The translations under genes were made by a program, and so were the position numbers. Shown piece by piece: positions 55,983 to 64,000 of a stretch of 64,000 nucleotides of DNA; the stretch's first letter is position 1, and the number at the start of each line of letters is the position of its first letter. Source of the DNA: Saccharomycopsis phalli (lineage: Eukaryota > Ascomycota > Saccharomycetes > Ascoideales > Saccharomycopsidaceae); contig CP073213.1 of NCBI GenBank assembly GCA_020342235.1, positions 1,094,501 through 1,158,500 of the forward strand, read 5' to 3'. A model generated the notes under the pieces. That model was not told the DNA's origin and made no database searches. It saw nothing but the letters and a program-made list of their open reading frames with translations.

Positions 55983-57428
55983 CTATCTCGCCAACTGCTT
56001 AATACCCGCCAAGTCCAAGCTCTTTGGCCGCTCAATCGGCAAGCCCAAGATCCGGTCCCAGATCAACTGGTTCAACGGCCCAAATGCCCGCGAGCCCGCG
56101 AAAATCACGGTAAAGAAGAGCGTCTCCTTCAACCCGTAGTGGTGGAACAACACCCCCGAGGACGAGTCAACGTTTGGGAACGGATTCTTGGTCTTGCCAT
56201 GCTCCATCAACACCTGCGGCGCAAGCTGCGACAATTTGTGCACGATATTGAAGTTGACGTCGCCGTCTCTGATGGACGGACGGTTCAAGCCGAAATTCAA
56301 CATGGCATCGAACCGTGGGTCCGGTTTACGCAACACCGCGTGGCCATATCCCGGAATCACACGGCCGGAATTGAGCACCGACCACAAGTACGACACGATT
56401 TTCTCGTCGGACGACTGTAACGCAGCCACGTCGTTCAAGCCGAGCTCCTGCTGCAACCCTACGATAAATCGGACAACTTCCTGTGCCGCCAATCCGTGCA
56501 ACGGACCAGCCAAGCCCTGGACGCCGGCAGAATACGAGAGAAATGGATCGCTTAGAGCCGAGCCGACCAAATGGGTGGTGTGCGACGAGACGTTTCCGCC
56601 CTCGTGATCTGCATGGAGCGCGCAGTAGAGGCGCACCAAGTTGACGACATCGGCGCTCTGCTGCTCGGAGAAGCCGTTGATGTTCTTGGAGTCGGTGGTG
56701 TACCCCATGGCGGAGGCCAAGTTGTACGACCAGTCTCGATCCTTGTGGATGGTGCCCAAGACGTCATGCTTGCTGGTGAGAAGCGACGCCTTGTATGTGT
56801 TTTGGTACACGCGGCCAATCAACGCAGGGAGCTTTGCAAGGAGCGTGATGCTGTCGTCAAAGACGTACTCCCAGTAGTCGTGCTTGGAGACCCCCCTTTC
56901 ATATGCCTTGGCGAACGACGACTGGTTGTTGAGCGCAGTTATGCCAATGGCCAACTGCAGCATGGGATGGAGCGATGCAGGAAGCGCATCGACGATCCGA
57001 ATGAGGTAGTCAGGGAGCTCGCCCTGGGCCGCCAATTCCCGCGAGAGGCCGTCCACCTGGGCCTGGTCCGGCTTTTCGCCGGTGAGGAGGAACCAGAACA
57101 TTGACTCTGGGAGAAACTCCGACAACCCGCTGGTGTCGTGTTTCGAATGCGGGAGGCTCGCTTGACACTCCTCGATCGTCAATCCATGGAACGTCACCCC
57201 CTTGTTGGCATCGACTTTGGACGACTCCCAGTACAATACAGGGGCGCCGCGCATGCCGCCGAGCGTTGCTGCCACAGAAAGGTCGCCCAACTTTTTGTCG
57301 GCGTAGTTTTTCTTCACCTCGGCAAACGCCAGCTTGCGCTGCGGGATAACCAGGGCAAGGGTCTCCTTGAGAGACGGCACACGGGCTTTGGCAGAACACG
57401 AGAACGAGCGCACGGAATGTCTATACAT
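55983..57428 (-). CDS. CIT3: Mitochondrial methylcitrate/citrate synthase
   Basis: Condenses propionyl-CoA (and acetyl-CoA) with oxaloacetate in the mitochondrial matrix, the first step of the methylcitrate cycle. The 481 residues begin with the presequence MYRHSVRSFSCSAKARVPS. Catalytic residues are present: His in LHADHEGGN, His in VIPGYGHAVLRKPDPR and Asp in NVDSSSGVLFHHYGL. The substitution of GPLHGLAAQEV for the GPLHGRANQEV of classical citrate synthase and the cluster with PDH1 and ICL2 favour the Cit3 type. In the motif HPM-x-Q the x codon is CTG (56958-56960), where citrate synthases have Ser. The gene is divergent from PDH1 by 180 bp; the ATG at 57428 follows a TATATAAAG box by about 40 bp. 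Confidence 0.93.
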   Translation of the reverse strand: MYRHSVRSFSCSAKARVPSLKETLALVIPQRKLAFAEVKKNYADKKLGDLSVAATLGGMRGAPVLYWESSKVDANKGVTFHGLTIEECQASLPHSKHDTSGLSEFLPESMFWFLLTGEKPDQAQVDGLSRELAAQGELPDYLIRIVDALPASLHPMLQLAIGITALNNQSSFAKAYERGVSKHDYWEYVFDDSITLLAKLPALIGRVYQNTYKASLLTSKHDVLGTIHKDRDWSYNLASAMGYTTDSKNINGFSEQQSADVVNLVRLYCALHADHEGGNVSSHTTHLVGSALSDPFLSYSAGVQGLAGPLHGLAAQEVVRFIVGLQQELGLNDVAALQSSDEKIVSYLWSVLNSGRVIPGYGHAVLRKPDPRFDAMLNFGLNRPSIRDGDVNFNIVHKLSQLAPQVLMEHGKTKNPFPNVDSSSGVLFHHYGLKETLFFTVIFAGSRAFGPLNQLIWDRILGLPIERPKSLDLAGIKQLAR

Positions 57429-57608
57429 TTTTTTTTTTTTTGAACACTGCTCCATGAATTGCTGCTTTATATAAGCGGTTCCCCTCCTGGCCCACCACGG
57501 ATACATGTGCCATTGACAGACGCAAACCGCTGCACCCATGTGGGGTACCTTTTGCGACCTCGGCCAAAAAGTTATAAACCGCCCAAGGGGCCCTGGAAAC
57601 CCAGCACC
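57429..57608. promoter_or_regulatory. Shared CIT3/PDH1 promoter
   Basis: 180 bp between divergent ATGs. TATATAAAG (minus strand, 57466-57474) serves CIT3, with a T-tract just before the ATG. TTATAAA (57571-57578) serves PDH1. The GC-rich centre with GACCTCGGCC (57557-57566) could bind a zinc-cluster factor; this is a guess from base composition. Confidence 0.6.
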
Positions 57609-59114
57609 ATGCTTAAATTGTCCAGCGCATCGAGAATCTTCGCCAGAATGAGCTCCACCATCGTCAAGGAAAACACCAGACCGCAGTACGACTCCGTGTT
57701 GCAAGACATCTCCAAGTACGTCCACCACTACAACGTCGACAGCACCCTCGCCTATGACACCGCGAGATTGTGTCTAATCGACACCATTGGCTGCGGGCTT
57801 GCCGCGCTCAAGTACCCAAACGTCCGCAAGATCATCGCGCCAACCGTCCCAGGAACCATCGTGCCAAACGGCACCAAGGTCCCGGGCACGAACCACCAGC
57901 TCGATCCGATCCGCGGCGCGTTTGCCATTGGCACAATCATCCGCTGGTTGGACTTCAACGACTGCTGGTTGGCGGCCGAATGGGGCCATCCAAGCGACAA
58001 CTTGGGCGGCATTCTTGCGGTGACGGACTACTTATCACGGCAGGCCAAGGCCCAGGGCTCGGGCCAGGTGTTTTCGGTGCGTGACGTTCTCGAAGCCATG
58101 ATCAAGGCCCACGAGATCCAGGGGGTGTTGGCGCTTGAAAACTCCTTCAACCAGGTCGGCCTTGATCACGTGTTGCTCGTCAAGGTTGCAACCACTGCAG
58201 TGGTTTCCAAGCTTCTTGGGTTGACCGAGCAACAGACCACAGAAGCGCTCTCGCATGCCTTTATCGACGGGTCCTCGCTCCGGACATATCGCCATGCGCC
58301 AAACACCATGAGCAGAAAAAGCTGGGCTGCAGGTGATGCGTGCTACCGCGCAGTCAACTTGGCGTACCACGTCAAAAACGGCGAGACCGGTATGCCCTCG
58401 GCGTTAACGGCCAAGACCTGGGGGTTCTACGACGTGCTATTCAAGGGCAACGAGTTCAAGTTCCAGCGGGGGTACGGCTCGTATGTCATGGAAAACGTCT
58501 TGTTCAAAATCTCCTTCCCGGCAGAATTCCACGCACAAACCGCAGTCGAAGCCGCCATCACCTTGAAACAGAAATTGGCCGAGTTGGGCAAAACTGCAGA
58601 CGATATCAAGGAATTGAAGATCAAGACCCAGGAGGCCGCCATCAGAATCATCGACAAGGAAGGCCCGTTGCACAACTACGCCGATCGTGACCACTGTATA
58701 CAGTACATGGTGGCAGTTCCGTTGTTGTACGGTAACTTGGAGGCCGACCACTATCAAGACTCGGTGGCTGCCAACCCAAAGATTGACGAATTGCGGGGGA
58801 AAATGCACTGCGAGGAAAACAAGGAGTTTTCGGTTGACTACCACGACCCGGAAAAAAGATCCATTGGCAACGCCTTGGTGGCCACTTTGAACGACGGCAC
58901 GGTCTTGGACGAAATCAAAGTAGAGTACCCAGTGGGACACCGACGGAGACGCGAAGAGGGCAAGCCGTTGTTGTTGAACAAGTTCAATCACCATTTGGAG
59001 GAGTTCTTTGGCAGCAATACCAATGCCATTGAAAAGATCCAGGCTGCAGTGGGCAGCAGCAAATTCGACGACATGGACGTTGACGCATTTGTTGATTTGT
59101 TTGTGGTTGACTAG
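57609..59114 (+). CDS. PDH1: Mitochondrial 2-methylcitrate dehydratase
   Basis: PrpD/MmgE-family enzyme of the methylcitrate cycle, removing water from 2-methylcitrate in mitochondria. The 501 residues start MLKLSSASRIFARMSSTIVK, a plausible presequence. Family segments include TARLCLIDTIGCGLAALKYP, GAFAIGTIIRWLDFNDCWLA with AEWGHPSDNLGGILA, HAFIDGSSLRTYRHAPNTMS with RKSWAAGDA, and the C-terminal domain KISFPAEFHAQTAVEAAI. The frame extends upstream to 57459 without coding character; the ATG at 57609 is chosen. It shares its promoter with CIT3 and faces ICL2 tail to tail. Confidence 0.95.
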   Translation: MLKLSSASRIFARMSSTIVKENTRPQYDSVLQDISKYVHHYNVDSTLAYDTARLCLIDTIGCGLAALKYPNVRKIIAPTVPGTIVPNGTKVPGTNHQLDPIRGAFAIGTIIRWLDFNDCWLAAEWGHPSDNLGGILAVTDYLSRQAKAQGSGQVFSVRDVLEAMIKAHEIQGVLALENSFNQVGLDHVLLVKVATTAVVSKLLGLTEQQTTEALSHAFIDGSSLRTYRHAPNTMSRKSWAAGDACYRAVNLAYHVKNGETGMPSALTAKTWGFYDVLFKGNEFKFQRGYGSYVMENVLFKISFPAEFHAQTAVEAAITLKQKLAELGKTADDIKELKIKTQEAAIRIIDKEGPLHNYADRDHCIQYMVAVPLLYGNLEADHYQDSVAANPKIDELRGKMHCEENKEFSVDYHDPEKRSIGNALVATLNDGTVLDEIKVEYPVGHRRRREEGKPLLLNKFNHHLEEFFGSNTNAIEKIQAAVGSSKFDDMDVDAFVDLFVVD

Positions 59115-59620
59115 ACAAAATAGATGGATAGAGTACATGTAGATGTCACTGTCTTGGTTTTGAAGAGCCAATGGACTTTACTTGATGGATATCAAGACTA
59201 TTTTTGGGAATAGTTTTGCCGTCATGTTTTCAATATACACTTGTGCAGCCATTTTACAATACTTTGTATTTCACGACTGTACCTTTACAACTTATCTTTA
59301 CAACTTATCTTTACAACTTTTTGATCTTTTCAGAATTCTTGTCTTTTCAGATTCTTGTCTTCTTAGAATTCTCGCCTTTTCAGAATATTGTCTTTTCAGA
59401 ATATTGTCTTTTCAGAATATCGCCTTTTTAAAATTCGTATCTTTCCAACTTATCTGTTCCATCTTCCCCATCTTTTACAAAATTTCAGACCAAGATTCTA
59501 TAAATAGCCCAAGCCATTTCCTTCTACAAAGACAAGTCTCCTCAAGTACTTAGCATAACTAAATAGTCAAACAAATATATATAGCCATTCAACCAACTCG
59601 TGGCCTAGTCACTACATCAC
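59115..59620. other. Convergent spacer between PDH1 and ICL2
   Basis: Holds short arrays: ACTTATCTTTACA units (59281-59325) and a 17-bp TTTTCAGAATATTGTCT-type array (about 59330-59435). No gene is visible. Confidence 0.6.
59281..59435. repeat. TTTTCAGAATATTGTC array between PDH1 and ICL2
   Basis: Six to seven imperfect units of 16-18 bp sharing CTTTTCAGAAT, preceded by three CTTATCTTTACAA units. Confidence 0.85.
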
Positions 59621-61267
59621 TCAACTAAACTGGTTCTCAGTACTATCCTTCCCCCCGGAACTAGTCTGACTGCTTCCAAGAACACTGTTTACAATACTGT
59701 CAACATACTCAACCCCACTCCACTTCTGGTGAGTGAGAATGTCAGTGCCCAGCTTCTTCTCCTGCAGTTGAACCAAGTCCACATATGCCTTCATACCATC
59801 GTGCTTGAATCCCTGCGACAACTCCCAAGTCTTCAAGCCGTTCAAATGAAGTCCAGCCAATGATACAAGCTGGAGCGTGAAACCAGCCTTGGCCAAGTCC
59901 CATATAAACGACTTCAAGTCCTCTTCGGAGAATCCCTGTGCCTGCCAATTGAACGAAGGCGACAAGTTGTACACAAGGAACTTGTTTGGGAACTTCTCCA
60001 AGATCCGTGCTGCAAATTTTTTGGCATACTCCAAGTCTGGAGTCTTGGTCTCAAGCCACACCATTTCAGCATATGGTGCAAAAGCGAGTGCCCGTTTAAC
60101 AGCAGGCTCAATTCCAGCTTCTACAATGTAGTATCCCTCGGATGTCCGGGGAACATCCCAGTTGAAATAAAAGTCGTTTTCTGGCCCAAGGTACTTGTCA
60201 ATGATGGCTCGGATATCATAGAGGGACTTTCCACTGGCCTCAGCATAGAACTCGGGATACGAATCGAGTCCCTTTTCCTGAAACTTCTTTTCCACTGCCT
60301 CATAGATGGTATACAACTTGTTTTTCGCAACCCACGCGTCCTCCACCTGCTGTATTTTCCCAGGCGGTGCTTCCAGACGAACCTCGTTCAACGGCCGTAC
60401 ACTTGGATCAATGACACCCTTGACAAACTCATGGTCCGAGGGATCAATTGTACTCGACAAGAGACTTCCAGACTCGGAATCCGTACGAGCAATAAGCAAA
60501 TTGTTCGTGCCCATGATGTCCCATTGCAATCGAGTAGCCACTAGCCGATTGACATGTGTTGACGTTGGAACAATCACCTTTCCGCCCAAATGGCCACACT
60601 TCTTCCCTCCGTGCAATTGGTCCTCCAAGTGAATTGCAGCTGCGCCATTTTCAGCAAAAAGCTTGGCCAACTTCATAACCGCAGTAACTCCTCCGTGTCC
60701 AGTATCTCCATCGGCAATAATAGGCCGAAGATAGTCTATTCGCTCCGAACTTTTGCCGGTGGCCCATGCATGGAAGCTCTTCTTGTCATGCGCAAGTTGC
60801 GCCTTGAAAAGCCGTTCCACCTGGTTTGGCACGGTGTCATACGGATAATCTCCAAAGTCAGGTGACACCTCGTTTGTGGTGGTCAATACCGAGGAACATG
60901 CCCATCCCGAGACATAAATCACTTCCTGGTTCTTCACGGTTTGGGACATTTGTACCGGGTCAATCAGGCCAATTGTATGCACGGGCATCTGCTCCTTCTT
61001 GCGGGCAGTTAGCAAGCCAAAGAGCTTATCAGCCTGGCTCAGCGAGGCATAGGTCTGAGGAAGAGTGCCTCGATAGCTGGCGACTTCCTCGGCGGTATAG
61101 GGTCTGGAGATGTCAGCGAATCTCGGTGAGGCCCACCATTGCTTGATCAGGTCGATTTGTGATCTCAAGTACGCCTTTTCCTCGGAAACAGAGGGATATG
61201 GGTACTTTGAGATTGTGCTAAGAAGTCGGCGGCTCATTATTTGGCGATTTGACGGTATATTGTCCAT
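59621..61267 (-). CDS. ICL2: Mitochondrial 2-methylisocitrate lyase
   Basis: Isocitrate-lyase-family enzyme that splits 2-methylisocitrate into succinate and pyruvate, the last step of the methylcitrate cycle. The 548 residues contain the active-site loop KKCGHLGGKVIVP with its catalytic Cys, the metal-binding ADGDTGHGG, and IHLEDQLHGG. It is distinguished from glyoxylate-cycle Icl1 by Leu after KKCGH (Icl1 has Met), by the methylcitrate-gene context and by the presequence-like MSRRLLSTISKYPYPSV. The ATG at 61267 is the first; a second ATG at 61237 would give a cleaner mitochondrial presequence. A CACGTGAC box lies about 55 bp upstream. Confidence 0.92.
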   Translation of the reverse strand: MDNIPSNRQIMSRRLLSTISKYPYPSVSEEKAYLRSQIDLIKQWWASPRFADISRPYTAEEVASYRGTLPQTYASLSQADKLFGLLTARKKEQMPVHTIGLIDPVQMSQTVKNQEVIYVSGWACSSVLTTTNEVSPDFGDYPYDTVPNQVERLFKAQLAHDKKSFHAWATGKSSERIDYLRPIIADGDTGHGGVTAVMKLAKLFAENGAAAIHLEDQLHGGKKCGHLGGKVIVPTSTHVNRLVATRLQWDIMGTNNLLIARTDSESGSLLSSTIDPSDHEFVKGVIDPSVRPLNEVRLEAPPGKIQQVEDAWVAKNKLYTIYEAVEKKFQEKGLDSYPEFYAEASGKSLYDIRAIIDKYLGPENDFYFNWDVPRTSEGYYIVEAGIEPAVKRALAFAPYAEMVWLETKTPDLEYAKKFAARILEKFPNKFLVYNLSPSFNWQAQGFSEEDLKSFIWDLAKAGFTLQLVSLAGLHLNGLKTWELSQGFKHDGMKAYVDLVQLQEKKLGTDILTHQKWSGVEYVDSIVNSVLGSSQTSSGGKDSTENQFS

Positions 61268-62327
61268 TATTTATTGGCCCTGGCCTTTCCCGATGACGGG
61301 TTTAGGCGGGGTACAGCTACACGTGACCACGACCCTCTCAGTGCCAGTGCCATTGCTCATAACGAACAAGCCGGTTAGGTACCGAGGTATTGTGATGCAA
61401 AGTCAGTATGCAACGGAGTAACATTTTCGGTGAAGAATTGGTTTTTGCAGAAATGTCTGGGTTATGATACCGACTGCAATATGGGATATTGATTCATCCG
61501 GGCAGGAAAAAAGGAGTTGCGAATTTCCAGACACTAAAAAAGCAAACTTAGTGATAATCTAACATTATCATGCAGGCCGGCTACGTTGTACTTTTTGCAG
61601 CCATTTTTGGTTGTATCATAATTTGAAATGTCTCAGACATTGTTTTTCTTGATGCTTGTAACCTGGTTTACGCCTCGTATGCTGGTGGTGCCCTGTCTCA
61701 GGTTTGACCAACTTTATTATTAGCAAAAAACTTTGGTCCGTTGTTACCCGGCCATTATATAAAATCGCAGCGCAGTGCAATTTTTTTTTCATTGTGAAAA
61801 ACGAAATGTGTAAACCAAGTACTTGTGGATCGTGCGAAAAAACTTCCTGGGTCGGATGTGGCCGGCATATTCCCTCGGTTATGGACGGTTTGCCTAAAGA
61901 GAAATGGTGTGAGTGCGAACCAAAGGACAGTAATGGGTATCCTCCAGCAGCACAGAAGATCGGCACTCACTAACGATACTGTCAAGTCTGGAGAATTGCA
62001 AATGCACGTGTGTATGCGGACGTTACTGCAGGTGGCCCGAAACGTATAGATAATAGGTTGGTCAATTGTACAAATATATCACCTTGTGGTTGTAGAATTG
62101 AATAATTTAAAGCGGAAGATTCTCGCGTTGGTAATGCCATGTTTATATGACGCATTCCTCCTGCCAGTTGCTCGGGAATCTTGTTAGTATCGGGTGTGCA
62201 TGAAACCACTCTAGTTTCAGATGATTCCGAGGATCAGTACTGTTTGGCGATTACATTAGAAGTGTTTTATGTTTGGGACTAGCCGTCGAATATATTACTC
62301 GCACGGTGCCGGGATTCGTCTCAAAAA
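61268..62327. other. Divergent region between ICL2 and the Ser-rich gene
   Basis: About 1 kb with the ICL2 E-box. No repeats comparable to the other gaps and no coding frame of quality; an 89-codon frame at 61704-61973 is unsupported. Confidence 0.5.
61320..61325. promoter_or_regulatory. CACGTGAC E-box upstream of ICL2
   Basis: Cbf1-type box 53 bp upstream of the ICL2 ATG. Confidence 0.45.
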
Positions 62328-63140
62328 ATGGTCTTGTTTAACTCGCCCAGCCAGAGTCTCCAGCCGATGTCGTCTCCTTCACAATCACTCTTCTCTGTGC
62401 CGTCAGTGACTTCGAGTAGTTCCTCGTTGACCAGTGTCAATGAGAAGCTGCCCAGTTTGAATCTCGGCAAGAAGTTCAAGCGGGCGTTGTCCAGAAGCAA
62501 CAGTGTCAGCACAGAGTACCACCGAAAGATCATCAGCAAACCAGTGCCAATCACCAAGATCCCCGAGCAAGAGGGCTCCCTCGACTTACAGTTTGGCTTC
62601 CTTGAGAGCTTCTCGTCTCTTGAACAAAGTTTGCAGAGCAACTCGAATTACTACTTCAATCACAATACCCATCAGGAGCAGCACAGCATTCAAGAGGAAA
62701 AACAAAAGGCTTTCCGCTTGAAAATTGACGATTCAGAAGTGCTGCCTTTTGACTCAATTTTCAACATCCCAGACTTGCAAGATATCACGCCCGTGCCGCC
62801 TCTCAGGCTCAAGAAACATGTACCGGACAAGCGGACCTCCAACGCAAGCACGCTCATTCCTCTGTCACCGAAGACGAGTCGTCGCGACTCGACAGTGTAT
62901 CGCGGATCAAGAGTCGCCTTGAATCGGCTCAAGACCAATAATTTTGAGCCTGAAATCTCACTTTTTTCTCCTGTCAAGCAGGGATTTCCAGTCGCCGAGG
63001 AACAGAAGGTGCGAAACCGCATCACGGGCGAGGAGATGGGCGAAATCAATGATATAGATCAGGCGAGTGAGTTTTGTGAGAGCATCTTGAGCCAGGTGTT
63101 GAACCAGTCTGGCCAGTTTCGAATGCAGCTTTGGGTTTGA
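62328..63140 (+). CDS. Unrecognised Ser-rich protein
   Basis: A 270-residue open frame with a clear ATG and coding-like codon use. The first 60 residues are Ser-rich (SSPSQSLFSVPSVTSSSSS) with a basic patch (LGKKFKRALSRSNS) that looks like a phosphorylation target. There are several possible Cdk or MAPK sites (PLSPKTSRRDS, LFSPVKQ). The C-terminal 35 residues (EEMGEINDIDQASEFCESI and LSQVLNQ) may form an amphipathic helix. There is no membrane segment. I do not recognise a family. Low-complexity composition suggests a regulatory or adaptor protein, but this is only a description. Confidence 0.65.
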   Translation: MVLFNSPSQSLQPMSSPSQSLFSVPSVTSSSSSLTSVNEKLPSLNLGKKFKRALSRSNSVSTEYHRKIISKPVPITKIPEQEGSLDLQFGFLESFSSLEQSLQSNSNYYFNHNTHQEQHSIQEEKQKAFRLKIDDSEVLPFDSIFNIPDLQDITPVPPLRLKKHVPDKRTSNASTLIPLSPKTSRRDSTVYRGSRVALNRLKTNNFEPEISLFSPVKQGFPVAEEQKVRNRITGEEMGEINDIDQASEFCESILSQVLNQSGQFRMQLWV

Positions 63141-64000
63141 CGGGATAATGGACAAGGAATTAGATATAGGTAATGAAATTAATGTGTAATGTTGTAGCTC
63201 TTTCATGAATATAGCTTGGTCTAGTAGCTTGGTATCTACTACTGGCAATTCCTTGGTAAATTCTGCGTCTCATTAACGCAAATCAGATGGATACATTTTC
63301 TGGATTCTAGCCACGGCTAAGACAAAATCCCAGGACCTGTAAAATTGCCGAGACAGCGTCCCAGGACTTGTAAAATCGCAGTTACAAGGATTCGTAAAGC
63401 CGCCGCTACAACAAGGATTGCTCGATAGCTGGGATTTGAGAAAGCACTCTTGAAATTTACGCTCTCGGAGTTACTGCTCTCCGCATTAACATTTTAGAAT
63501 TGCTACACTTGAAATTGCTGGTCAAGAGAGCATACTGGCGATAAGCAAGGGTCCAACGCTGCACGAGATGAGAAACCTACTCGGAATAACATGGCAACAT
63601 GAACACAAATCAGTAGCGGGGACTGGACACCCGGTCAGCTATATCGATTATGATTCTGAGCATCATGGCAGATCCATCGAGACTTACGTACATCCACCCG
63701 TCAGCCACCTATTTGAAACTTTAAATGGCAGCGAAAAAACAATAGTTGGAATTACGCGTTGGGACGTCTTGTTTGAATTTCCCCTTTGACTTCACATTAG
63801 GTCTGTCTACAAATACAGTTTATGCTGGTAATTAGCCATGAAACTAACCACCGGGCATACTTGGCGTGGTTTTAGATTGAGTGATCCAAGGACCTTCGGC
63901 AAGGTGTGCTATATTAATCGGCAAAAATGCCAATCTTCGCTGGGATTTGGGTGCAAACATGTACCTTGATTAATTATTGCCACGAGTATAATTGGCTATT
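63141..64000. other. Right-hand end, no recognisable gene
   Basis: Contains two near-copies of CCCAGGACYTGTAAAATYGC (63331-63375). A 73-codon frame at 63568-63789 has no recognisable similarity. The window ends in AT-rich sequence. Confidence 0.45.

Noticed and set aside
63568-63789. A 73-codon frame near the right edge
   Set aside because: It has an ATG but no recognisable family, and neighbouring sequence has no coding character.

Overview
The window is 64 kb of nuclear DNA from an ascomycete budding yeast (Saccharomycotina). I recognise 29 protein-coding genes on both strands, nearly all intron-less; three have one intron each. Several conserved positions show that CTG is read as serine, not leucine. 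The clearest is the citrate-synthase motif His-Pro-Met-Ser-Gln, where the Ser is written CTG; two more sites lie in the Obg-type GTPase. This places the organism in a CUG-Ser lineage, and every CTG in the proteins below should be read as Ser. The moderate GC content of the genes (TTG and CTC leucines, little CTG) fits that group. I do not name a species.

Layout. 0-7 kb: a Zn2Cys6 regulator truncated by the window edge, the mitochondrial Obg GTPase MTG2, a bHLH factor and an RRM protein. 7-21 kb: lipoyl synthase LIP5, a second Zn2Cys6 regulator related to the first, a Nur1-like nuclear rim protein, IPK1, and the head-to-head mitochondrial pair HTD2/HER2. 21-37 kb: CFT1, ribosomal protein P1 (one intron), MAM33, a CSN12-like PCI protein, MAK32, an Imo32/Eat1-type alpha/beta hydrolase that has lost its catalytic residues, CSN2, and cytochrome c (one intron). 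37-48 kb: pyruvate decarboxylase, the amino-acid sensor SSY1, the splicing factor ISY1 and the STE3-type pheromone receptor. 48-64 kb: an Lst4-like protein, GDA1, the DASH subunit ASK1, a three-gene methylcitrate-cycle cluster (CIT3, PDH1, ICL2) and an unrecognised Ser-rich protein. No rRNA, convincing tRNA, CRISPR array or intact transposon is visible.

How genes relate. CIT3, PDH1 and ICL2 encode the three core steps of mitochondrial propionyl-CoA detoxification; CIT3 and PDH1 share one 180-bp promoter. HTD2 and HER2, both mitochondrial, are separated by only 52 bp. A CACGTGA-type E-box (Cbf1-like) recurs close upstream of many start codons, including LIP5, CFT1, RPP1, MAK32, GDA1/ASK1, ICL2 and MTG2.

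Striking non-coding structure. Many intergenic regions hold a different, locus-specific minisatellite, and in at least five genes (HER2, CFT1, IPK1, ASK1, the second Zn2Cys6 gene) the array starts on or within a few bases of the stop codon. Two dispersed degenerate repeat families, each in five or six copies, also sit between genes. All three introns have the branch-point sequence almost touching the 3' splice site, and two of them are only 38 and 42 nt long.
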